Assembly (NCBI GenBank): GCA_023362775.1
Contig: JALMGJ010000063.1
Coordinates: forward strand, 1,967,501-2,031,500
Direction of reading: 5' to 3'
DNA length: 64,000 bases
Source: Charina bottae
Taxonomy: Eukaryota > Chordata > Lepidosauria > Squamata > Charinaidae
Shown here: piece after piece, positions 54,801-64,000 of the stretch
Position numbering within the stretch: position 1 is the first letter of the stretch
Layout of the letters: every line of letters begins with the position of its first letter
Position numbers and translations under genes: made by a program
The notes under the pieces: generated by a model
Database searches by the model: none
Told to the model about the DNA's origin: nothing
Seen by the model: only the letters and a program-made list of their open reading frames with translations

Positions 54801-56232
54801 GCAAAATCTCAAAACGGTTGATTCATCAAACCCCAGATACATATTGCTTGGGGGGGGGGGGGAACCCTCCAGATTTCATCTTGTCATCTCTGTTGTCTTC
54901 AGGATCACTTACAGAAAATCAGAATCAAGCATGTGGCAAAACTTTGTGGACAGAAGTGGGACGTGGGTACTTTTGGCTCTCTAAGTTCATTTTTTGTGGG
55001 CAACCAACCAGCATGTTGCCTCAGCATGATTTTGTGGACCTTCAGGTCAGAACTCTCTGTTGTTCACATTATGATGGGTGTGTTTTGAAAATATCAAACC
55101 GTGAACGGTTATGATATTTGGTTATGATAATGAAATGCCATTATGGCATTTGCTTCTCTCTGCAACAGCCTTTCTTGAGCTGTGCCCTTCAGAAGCATTG
55201 GAGTCTGCTTCCAAAATCCTCAGAAAATAAATAGTCATTGTTGCTGAGGATTCTGGGACTTGTAAAACACACCACATCTAGAGAGCCACCAGCTCCAGGA
55301 AGGCTGCTTTAAAATCTCTTTGCTAATCCTCTCCTTTCTGCGCATTTTACAGTGATATTTCTTCCAGTCACCCTGGATTGGAAGTTTATATGTTAGTAAA
55401 TAACCAGCACTCCCTCTCATTCCTTAAAATATCAGAAAGCAGAGAACTTCCTCATTTATGCAGGAAATGATGGCCTCAGAGTTTCGAAGCAGCAGCTAAA
55501 TAAATGAGAGCAGATTTACTGACTATCAAAGCCCTACTGAAGCAGGCAACAATATTGCTTCAGTAGTAGGCTGAAGGCAATCTTACTTTCAGACTCAGCA
55601 AACAAACTAATAAGAAACATTTTTAGCTGTGTAGCCAAAACGCCTTTGATCTCTTTCTTTCTGTGGATGCCAACATCAACATTACTGATTTTGCGCTATA
55701 TTGATTGCACTTTCTGTGGGTAAATAATGTTGAAGTTATTCCATTGCTTTTCCCCTTCCTTTCCCAGAATTTTCTGAAATAAGTTCCTTCATAGAACAGG
55801 ACTGTTCTATTTGTATCACCCATGTCAGTGGCTTTATTTATATTCCATGGACATCTTGTGGGTTTCCCGTTCACCTAGGAACATTTGTATTGCTTATCTT
55901 TAATGTTTTTATAGCAATAATTATATATTTATCATTCATTGACTCAGGCATAGTAGAGAAGGAATGCAGGGATGTCCAGTTCTGATATTTTTTGTCCACA
56001 GGAGGCATGATGACATCATTTACCAGAACAGAATTTGCTGCATGTTGAGTAGGGGTACATCTGGCCTACCTCCTTGTCCAATTTTTAAGTAAAATAAATG
56101 TTTCCATTGAACCTCTTGGACAATCAGAAAATGTAAATCCAGGTCTTCCCAGCCATAAACTCACATGCAGGGACACCTTTGCAAACATACACATTTATAC
56201 TATTGCCTGTGGATCAACATAGGTGCCTCCAT
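54801..56232. other. Unassigned sequence
   Basis: No gene or bounded repeat is recognised. A G-run lies at 54851-54862. Confidence 0.45.
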
Positions 56233-56470
56233 AGAGAGCCAGTTTGGTCTAGCGGTTAAGGCACCAGGCTAGAAACCAGGAGACTGAGAGTTCTAGTCCC
56301 GCCTTAGGCATGAAAGCCGGCTGGGTGACCTTGGGCCAGTCACTCTCTCTCAGCCCAACTCACCTCACAGGGTTGCTGTTGTGGGGAAAATAGAAGGCAA
56401 GAGTATTTGGTATGTTCACCACCTTGAGTTATATATAAAAATAATTAAGGCGGGATTAAAAAAAAATATT
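56233..56470 (+). mobile_element. CORE-SINE (MIR-like) with L2-like tail
   Basis: A tRNA-related head (AGAGAGCCAGTTTGGTCTAG, CGGTTAAGGCACC, B-box-like GTTCTAGTCC at about 56290) is followed by the CORE (GGCTGGGTGACCTTGGGCCA, GTCACTCTCTCTCAGCCC, CCTCACAGGGTTGCTGTTG). The tail reads CACCTTGAGTTATATATAAA and AAGGCGGGATTAAA plus an A-run, the L2-like 3' end type. The head and CORE match 41555 and 60921, but those two end in an RTE-like tail. Confidence 0.8.
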
Positions 56471-58130
56471 CCACATAGGGATCCCATCACTTTGGCTGTA
56501 TAGCTGTGGACTGTTCTGTGGACTGTTCTCTGGGCAGTTGATTTTTGCTTAAATAAAGACTGCCTTGAATCAAAATTAACTCCAGGTGACTTAATGAACA
56601 GGTCCATGTTGTTTTCTTTGATACAGTATGGAAGTGGTATACTGTGGCCTTCTTCCAGGAAGTTTTTTTCAACTTCCTAGCTGTGTAGCTTACAACTCTT
56701 GGAATGTCCTGGTGGGTAAGATTTTGATGGGCATATGTTTATTCTAAAATTAAATGCAAGCTTAGGCCTCAGAAATAGGTGGATCTTAAATCTCAACCTC
56801 ACTAAGATGGAGACTTGTATTTGAGTTATAACATTTCAAACTACAAGAAGGCAATGCCCATGAGAATTAGGGAAATATGTCAAACAATCATAGTGAATAT
56901 AAGAAACTCATGTGGTTGACCACCATGCCTTTTTCATGGGTATATCTGCCACCTCACTTTATTCTGTCATATCCTCTTGGACCACGAAATAAGCACTACC
57001 AGGAAAAAAAACCCTTCTGTTTCCAGCTCTTTCAAGTCAGTGAGATATTTAATTTGGATCTGGTGAAAATAGCATTTGTGGTATGTAAGATGGGATTTGA
57101 TGCCATTCTCTCCTGAGACAATGTTCTCTGCTTTTTCTGCCCCTTGTGCTTTACTGGTGGCACAGTCCTATTATAGCTCTGTGATACCACAACTGTAATG
57201 TGGCTTTTTTCTCTTCCCAGAAAACTACTGAACTAAGAAACACAAACATAATTGTAGAGTAGGAAAAGGGAAGATAGAAAGACAGGATTCAGGTTCTGGG
57301 AGGTAAAAGGAAAAGCCTCCTTTGGTTGACCATCCTGATTAGCTAAGGACTTACAAGGAAGTTTCTACATGGGTTTCCTTTTTTTTTTTTAGGGATGGGG
57401 AAATGGTAATAAAATGAGGGACACCAAGGAGTGGCAGTTATGTGGCACTTGGGACAAAATCCTCTTTTCCATAAAAGCTAGTTAGCCATGATGTGTGTTT
57501 TTTTTTTTCCTGTAATAAGGAAGGATTATTTTGGTTAGGCTTGACTGAGGCTTCGTTGAAAACAAGTTGTCAGTTGAACTATATGAATTCCATTCAGAAT
57601 ATTCCACCTAAAATATCCCCTTTGGGGTTTGATAAATCTGTTGCCTGGAACAGCATGAGGCCCATTGGAACCCACGGCTCTTCCTAGAAATAGGCTTCGT
57701 TTCTGTTAGTGATATCAGCATGCACCCATATTGGCCAGCATTCCATGATTGGCTCAGTAAAGAACATAATAATTGGCCTTTAGCTATAATTTTGGAATGT
57801 TTCACGTCCGTTATTGTAGATGGAGCAGAAGTTGAAAAGAGGTATCTAGCAGCAGATTTAATATTTGAACCCAGGACTTTCTCACTGACAACTTCAAGCA
57901 TTGCCAGATCTTGGCGAGTAGCTTCAGTGACCAACAGAGATGTTGAAGCAGAAATGCCAGAACAGGGAAAGCCTCTGAAAAATCCATAAAACGGCTGCAG
58001 TTGCTACTTCTGCTATGAAAGGAAAACTTAAAGAATATTTAATTTAGCTTTAATATTTAAGGCTTCACTGTGTTCTACTTAAGCCGTTCTTTGGGTTCAG
58101 ATTTCTCATCAGTTGTGAGGCAGATAACTG
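56471..58130. other. Unassigned sequence
   Basis: No gene or bounded repeat is recognised. The 57608-57934 (minus) and 57720-57989 (plus) frames overlap and neither resembles a known family. Confidence 0.4.
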
Positions 58131-58212
58131 GTTCTGCCTCAGTTTTGCATCTGTAAAATGGAATCAACCTATTTTCCAGGGTAGTTAACAGAAATATATG
58201 AAGTTCAAAAGC
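58131..58212 (+). repeat. MIR fragment
   Basis: CTGCCTCAGTTTTGCATCTG followed by TAAAATGGAATCAACC and AGTTAACAGAAATATATGAA is the middle to late part of a MIR-type SINE, short and decayed. Confidence 0.55.
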
Positions 58213-59436
58213 AGCCTGTGCTATGGAAGATATTAAGGTCTGTCCCCTCAAATATTAGCTGCTCACAATTATGGCTAATAAGCTTATGGTCTAATACTTG
58301 GAATGGAGAGTCTTTGATGTATGTTCCATAAATTGCTCTCTTTGAACTGTGAATTCTCTCATTTCATAAAGGAGGTCTGACATAAGCAAGTTTCAGAGAG
58401 TTTTGCAGGCGGCAAAACCTAAAGACAAGCTTCCGCTCCCGTGTCGTGGCCCTTTTCCCCTTCTGACAAAATCTGAGGGCTTTCGTTGTGCCTCTGACAT
58501 ACTTTTGCAAACTTAGGGTATAGAGTTTCTAAAGACCTGAAGCACCGACACCTTTTTTCAAATCACTTAATTGCTTTCATCCAAAGAACATTTTAATTCA
58601 AGGCAAGCGTTCGGTAAGAACGTTATGGAAAGAGACACAATGCCCCTTAGGGTTTGTGGTGTGTTACCTTTCCCCCTTGTCTCAGAGAGGTAGAAACAAA
58701 GCCTTTTTTTTAAAAAAAAGGTACAGGAGACTTCTAAGCGTGATGAAGAAAGCGGTTTCACAAGACTGCTAGTTGTTGTGCAGGAGATAAAGTGCCAGCA
58801 GCTCAAGTTGACAACTAATCTCTGATCTACACTCAATCTTTCAGGAAGGTGCTTTTATCCTGTCTTTCCTCAGATTTCTTCTCCCTCCCTCTTTCCCTCA
58901 GCTCAAAATGAATTGCACACTGTGGTGACGATGTATTTGATCATGATTTATAGGGCCCTGCCTGATTCATTTAGAATCCAGGCCCTTGGGACACGGATGT
59001 TGTGGACAGGAAAGAACCCAAGTCCTTAAAAGCCTATAGATCATAAAATGCTTCCTGTGGCCAACGGGAAGAAAAGCAGGATCTGACTCCATATTGGAGA
59101 AGAGGTGGACAGAAGAGCTTCAGCAAAACACTCCTGGAACATCAACATAATAATCGTGATCAGAATCTAGTTCAGAATGAGAAGGTGGCCAGTTATTTAT
59201 GTAGTATCATAATCCCAAAATGGGAGATTGTTGCTGTCATTATGCAGGACAGTGCTGGCCTTCCCAGTAGGCAGTTAATTCAGATGGCAGAAACTTGGAC
59301 ATAAGTTGAGGTTGGAATGGCAAGCTGGACAAGCCACATCTGCTCTTGGCCCTCTAGCCTTCTGCCATCAGGTATAGTAAGATATACATGCACGTTCTAA
59401 AGTAATATTCTGCTGCCCATCCAGTTAGCTTCTATG
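58213..59436. other. Unassigned sequence
   Basis: No gene or bounded repeat is recognised. Confidence 0.45.
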
Positions 59437-59792
59437 TATGGAATTTAGGGGCATGGTGGCTCAGCGGGTAAGACGCCAGGCTTGTCGATCGGAAGATCGC
59501 AAGTTCAGAGGTTCGAATCCCTAGCCCTGCATGACGGAGTGAGCTCCCGCACTAGCCCCAGCTCTTGCCAACCTAGCAATTTGAAAGCATGCAAATGCAA
59601 GTAGATTAATAGGTACTACTTTGGTGGGTAGGTAACAGTGTTCCATGCGCGTCATGCCGGCCACATGACTGTGGAAGCATCTTCAGACAGCGCTGGCTCT
59701 TCGGCTAACAAACGGAGATAAGCACCGGCCCCTAGAGTCAGACACGACTGCACAAATGTGCGGGGGAACCTTTACTTTTATGGAATTTAGGG
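59437..59792 (+). mobile_element. Sauria-type tRNA-derived SINE with 14-bp duplication
   Basis: The SINE (59451-59778) is flanked by TATGGAATTTAGGG at 59437-59450 and 59779-59792. It has TGGTGGCTCAGCGGGTAAG (A-box-like), GGTTCGAATCCC (B box, about 59510), a unique body and the tail AGAGTCAGACACGACTG (59734-59750), which differs by one base from the BovB at 30260-30276. It is a close relative of the inverted copy at 18629. The perfect duplication suggests a fairly recent insertion. Confidence 0.92.
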
Positions 59793-60755
59793 AAAGCCAG
59801 GGGGGTAGTCACTTGTGCTTTGCCTTCCTTGACCTGGAAAAATAGGGATGTGTTTGCCTCCTGCCCAATCTCTAAAACACAGTCATCCAATGAAATGGAT
59901 GGGCAGCAGACTCAGGACAGAGAAGAGTATGTGTTCACCAAATACAGAGCAATGTAGTAGTTTGTGTGATGGACTATGACTGGTGGGTCCACATTTGTCC
60001 AGTCACTTTTTGCCAGTTCATCCTACTTCATAGAGGAGTTGCAAGGCTAAAATTGAGGACTGGGAGGAACATGTATGTCACCTGTGCTCCTGGAGGAAAG
60101 GCAAGGATATACTGTCAAGGTAACAACAAAGTAATTCGCTATCACTAGATGTTGGGCTCGCCAATGGCTTGTGTGCCTTAATAGTTGTGTTGTGTTGTGC
60201 CCTACTTTACAGAACCCAGCCTTCTCTTTGAAGGCTTCTCCTATTTGAGGGGATATTGGATCTGTCCAGCTTAAAGAGAGAGCATCATGAAAATAGGCAT
60301 AAAAAAGGAAACACAAAGAAAAGCTGATTTTTTTTAATGGGTTGATTTGGGTTGGAGCCAGGATAAAGGAAATCTAAGCCTCCCCTCTTCTCTTTTGTGC
60401 ACTCACTTTATCCCACTCCATCCATCTTCATGTGCTGTAGGATAGAAATAAAGACAGGGACAACAGGCCCATTTTGCACGTACTTCAGATTCCCATTTCT
60501 CTCTAAAGACCAACTGAAGGAAGTAACCATATGGGTTTGAAGAACATGCTAGATGCTAAAGTTTATTGGAGGAAGCCATGCTTTCATATTGTGGTTAAGG
60601 TAGTCATCCTGCCACATAAAAGATCTTTGTTCCAGTTTGCACTTCCTATTAGACCTAAGATTTTCGACCTAGATCTTTTGTAAATTTGATGATCTAGCTG
60701 GTTAACCATATGAATCTTAGGATTCAGTATAAATACTATACTATATACAGTATAT
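59793..60755. other. Unassigned sequence
   Basis: No gene or bounded repeat is recognised. Confidence 0.45.
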
Positions 60756-60813
<58 letters not shown>

Positions 60814-60840
60814 ATTCATTCATTCATTCATTCATTCATA
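60756..60840. repeat. Compound microsatellite (CA)n (CATT)n
   Basis: An imperfect then perfect CA run to 60811 is followed directly by about seven CATT units to 60840. Confidence 0.95.
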
Positions 60841-60920
60841 CTGGACACTCCTTGCCAAGGTCTTAGTGTTTCAAGGACTCTCGCAGGGAGGGCAATTGAG
60901 GAGCAGTTTTAAAATTATTC

Positions 60921-61150
60921 GGAGTGTTATGCCTTTGAGTCAGTCTTGACTCCTGGTGACTGCCTAGACTAGGTCCCTGCAGTTTTCTTGGCAAGATTTC
61001 AGAAGTGGTTTGCCCTTGCCTACTTCCTAGGGCTAAGGGAGAGGGACTGGCCCAAGGTCACCCAGCTGGCTTTGTGCCTAAAGTCGGACTAGAACTCATG
61101 GTCTCACGGGGTCTAGCCCAGTGCCTTAACCACAAAACCAAACTGGCTCT
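60921..61150 (-). mobile_element. CORE-SINE (MIR-like) with RTE-type tail
   Basis: On the minus strand: AGAGCCAGTTTGGTTTTGTG, GTTAAGGCACTGGGC (tRNA-like head), GAGTTCTAGTCCGACTTTAG (B box region), the CORE CAGCTGGGTGACCTTGGGCC and AGTCCCTCTCCCTTAGCCC. The tail is AAGAAAACTGCAGGGAC and then GTCACCAGGAGTC followed by TGACTCAAAGGCATAACA. The tail resembles the 3' end of the RTE relic at 21890-21934 (GTCACCATGAGTC, TGACTCAACGGCA). Confidence 0.8.
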
Positions 61151-63683
61151 TATTATAAGGTCACAGGAGTAAAAATAATGGCTATATGGACATGCCCCAA
61201 ACATTAAAACAGGAAATTGCCACATCAGTACTTCTTGTTGGTTTTGAAACACGTAGGGTGCTGTTGGATTATCAGTAGTCACTTTTTAAAGCTGCATGAA
61301 TTTCCTGCATTAAGACATTCTCTACCACCCACATTTATATATATGAGTTCTTGGGTGGGGAGGGGACTCCTTTCAGAACAATTTAATGACAATTCAACTT
61401 AATAACTTCCTGCTTTAAAAAAAATCAGTGTGATGGATTTAGCATTGGCAATAACATGGCAGAAGTCATTTCCTTGGGGTGCTGTCAAAATGAAAACAGA
61501 GTTCAAATATTTAAGCGCTTTGATTCAGAGACTTCCTTTATATCATATATTGACAGCTTAGTAAGATATATTAGGCTATATCTGCTGACTTGAAACAGAA
61601 TTTGTCAAATGTGGTATTTTAAGAAGGGTTAGGACATTTCAAAGGAGAAATAAAAAGCATATATGCTGTGTGAGGAAATAGAATAATGTTGTAATTGGTA
61701 ATGAGAATGGAGAAAGCTGTGAAACGTATTACTGCAGCCCTTCTTCATCTTCATAAAAATGATGCTAACAGCTTGGACATAGGCATGGTTAATTTCTCCT
61801 AAACCTGTCAACATCTGAAATCAGGCGTGTTTTTTTTTAGTTTTGGCAAACGTTTCTTTTCATTTAAAAATTTTAATTTTTCATGTACCATCTTAGTTTT
61901 CTTTTGTATAATCGCTTGGGCTGAACTATTGTTTGCTTCTGGATGATGCAGGAATACAGTCCCAGGGATATCTACAAATGTTGTGTGTAAAAATATAGTC
62001 AGTCATCAAAAGACCTGTCAGTTTGAGCCAGAGCTGAGGCCACCCCAAGGTCCATAAAGCCAGGAAACTGTAAAATAAGGCTGATGGTTCATAGACATGC
62101 CAAACATGATAGATAACTACATGGGCACCTCCCACAAAAGATTCCAATCTAGGAGAACAATATGGGGCATCGTTCCTGACCCAGGATGCTCCATTCCCTC
62201 CATCTGGTTGTGGTCCAAGGAAAAGTGTCTTACATGGAGAATAAATTGTATGCTAGTGCAGTGCCATTCATCTCCATTTCCAAGATCCTGATTTTTATAA
62301 GAACATATTTATCTGCTAGCAATCTTGAGAATCCTAAGAACAGAAAGCCTGGCTATAACTGGGACAAACAAATGAATCACTCTGCTAAAACGGAGGAAAA
62401 ATTATTATCCTCCTCCAGCAAGCTTCCGTAAACCTAAAAACAGGACAGTACATGAGAGGCTTTGTAAGTACCTGGTTTTGATGCTGCATTGTATGAATAT
62501 CACAAAATCCTCCAGAAATCTATTTCATCCACTGCTATCCAGCAGGAAGACAGAGTCCATTGAACTGTTGGCACTCATGCTTGAGTGCAGAGTTTGAAAC
62601 CCTACCATGTGCTTTGATTTCACACTCACTCCTCCTAAAAGGCTAACAAACTATATATTGTAGATTAAACTCCATGATGCTCTAATACAATCTTCTCCAT
62701 CTGGTGCCCTTCCATCATCCCCAGCCTGTGAGTTAAAGTCCAACACATCTGAAGAGCGATGCAAGGAAAAGGCACTTCTAAGAGAGAGCACTCTGCTAAT
62801 CATGATGTCAAGATGAAATGTTGAGCCTTGAGGCCATGAATTTCATATTGGCTTGGAAAGATCAGGTTTGAAGTATGATACATCTAACACTGCAGCCAGA
62901 TTAAGAAGCTTTTAGCTATCTTGGCCCCTACTTCCTTCTTGGTATCAGGACTACACATCCTAGATAGTATAAAGCTGCACAGAGGAGGGATATATTTTCA
63001 CCCAGATGTTTTAGGGTTGACTGGAATTGTTGATGAGATGTATTTTAGCTGCTACACTGCCTGGTTTTTCTTGTTGCTCTTGTAGAATTTGCTCGTTGTG
63101 TATTTTGTTAGAATTTTTCAATAGCCATTTACTAGCTTAGTAAATACTGGTCAGGCCCTTGCCAAGTAGTTTAATATCAGTATGACACTTCTATGGACGT
63201 CTATCAAGTCTCCCTGCTAGTGTAAGAGCCCTTCCTGACACAAGATTGGATCCAGTCGTGCTTCAACCCAGATGACATCAATAAGACAGCATATTGTCCA
63301 ATAATTTAATTTGCTGTTGTATTTTCACACTGGAAGAAGACATGTGGTGGAATTTTCTGCCTGAGGTTTCAAAATAATTTGGCTTGTATTGAGAGCGGTA
63401 CATCGTGACATTGTGGGTAGGCATGAGTGAGAACATTTGCTCTTTGGCCTCAAGCAGCCTAAGATCTTGTGCCAACTTGGGTATGGCCACCTGAAGCATC
63501 TTTTTAAAGAAAAAACTGATAGTGTGTATGTGTATGTATAAATACCAGCTGGCTTTTACTCTTCTAAGAGGCCCAAATTGGAGGGGAAGTATAACTTCTG
63601 AATACAGATTTGGTTTTTCAGAAGTTGCTTTGCAGACAGACCTTCCAGATCCTTTGATTGTCATGTGTAGATGCAGAAATAAC
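61151..63683. other. Unassigned sequence with a faint MITE relic
   Basis: At about 62693-62765 CTTCTCCATCTGGTGCCC, CATCATCCCCAGCCTG and GTCCAACACATCTGAAG suggest a decayed hAT-like MITE. The longest frame (63278-63685, minus, 135 codons) has no recognisable family. Confidence 0.4.
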
Positions 63684-64000
63684 ACGCCGAGGCCAGGAAT
63701 CTAGTCTCTAGTGTTTATTGCATACCTACAAGCAGAAATCCTGCTAAACTAACAGTGCCTGAAGATTCCCAAGTATATCAGCTCAACCTAGGGCGGAGCT
63801 TTCTTCTGACGTTTGGGGAAATAGGCTAGGCTCTCTGAGCTGCGTGCTCGCTTCTTATCTAGCGCCCCGCCCTCTTCTCTGCTTCCCCTGACACCACCCC
63901 CCTCTCCATCCAAAAACTCCATAGCAACTCCCTCCCCCCTTTCGTCCTTGGTGTCGGGCAGGATCCCGTGTGAAAATGTGTCCATCTGCTCCTCCTCCTG
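63684..64000 (-). mobile_element. LTR-like block at the window edge, incomplete
   Basis: Read on the minus strand, the end carries CAATAAACACTAGAGAC (poly-A signal), then CCTGGCCTCGGCGTG, the layout of an R-U5 end. Upstream it is CT/GA-rich and more GC-rich than its surroundings. Order and short phrases resemble 15537-15765, so the two may belong to one family. It is cut by the window edge, so neither the element type nor the internal part can be seen. Confidence 0.45.

Noticed and set aside
59451..59530. Genuine tRNA gene (A and B boxes present)
   Set aside because: The tRNA-like head continues into a SINE body with a BovB tail, and a second copy exists at 18629-18964.

Overview
The window looks like intergenic or intronic DNA from a squamate reptile (snake or lizard). 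The evidence is the mix of interspersed repeats: BovB-type RTE LINEs, tRNA-headed SINEs of the Sauria type, MIR-like CORE-SINEs, decayed L1, L2-like and CR1 LINEs, a Penelope-like element with a GIY-YIG domain, and short hAT-like and TA-flanked DNA transposons. I recognise no host protein-coding exon, rRNA or genuine tRNA gene. All substantial open reading frames with recognisable protein motifs belong to retroelements. Identifications come from reading motifs by eye, without database searches.

Layout. 1-10640 is mostly unassigned AT-rich sequence with an L2-like tail (1712-1790) and a 29-bp exact inverted repeat (5083/5479). 10646-11780 is a 5'-truncated L1. 13326-13566 is a small fold-back derived from a Penelope-like element with a 13-bp target duplication. 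13921-15918 holds an L2-like LINE fragment abutting a CR1 3' end, which is itself split by an LTR-like block. 18618-18975 is a Sauria-type SINE. 19510-19760 is a long (TTTTA)n tract. 20084-21945 is an old RTE relic carrying a Penelope-like element with identical 89-bp inverted arms and a perfect 13-bp duplication. 22637-23608 contains two hAT-like MITEs with 8-bp duplications.

26527-32320 is a three-level nest: an old minus-strand L1 relic, interrupted by a plus-strand L1 relic, interrupted in turn by a BovB LINE whose 1009-residue endonuclease/reverse transcriptase frame is uninterrupted. 33716-34737 is a LINE fragment ending in a C2H2 zinc finger. 36322-36659 and 46413-46823 are two copies of a TA-flanked terminal-inverted-repeat element, the second inside another RTE relic. 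40590-41350 is a decayed L1/Tx1-like piece. 41882-45129 is a second, complete BovB-clade LINE on the minus strand, 3.2 kb long, with an uninterrupted 1010-residue frame and a perfect 12-bp target duplication. The rest (47560-64000) carries SINEs, L2-like tails, microsatellites, a degenerate minisatellite (49340-49640), an unclassified repeat pair (51818/54183) and an LTR-like block at the right edge.

How the parts relate. The 3' tails let SINEs be paired with LINEs in the same window. The Sauria-type SINE at 18629 shares a 17-nt tail block exactly with the BovB at 27191, while a CORE-SINE tail (60921-61150) resembles the 3' end of the non-BovB RTE relic at 20095-21934. The most notable items are the two intact sister BovB LINEs, the two Penelope-derived inverted structures with 13-bp duplications and a hammerhead-ribozyme-like motif, and the two apparent SINE-LINE tail partnerships.
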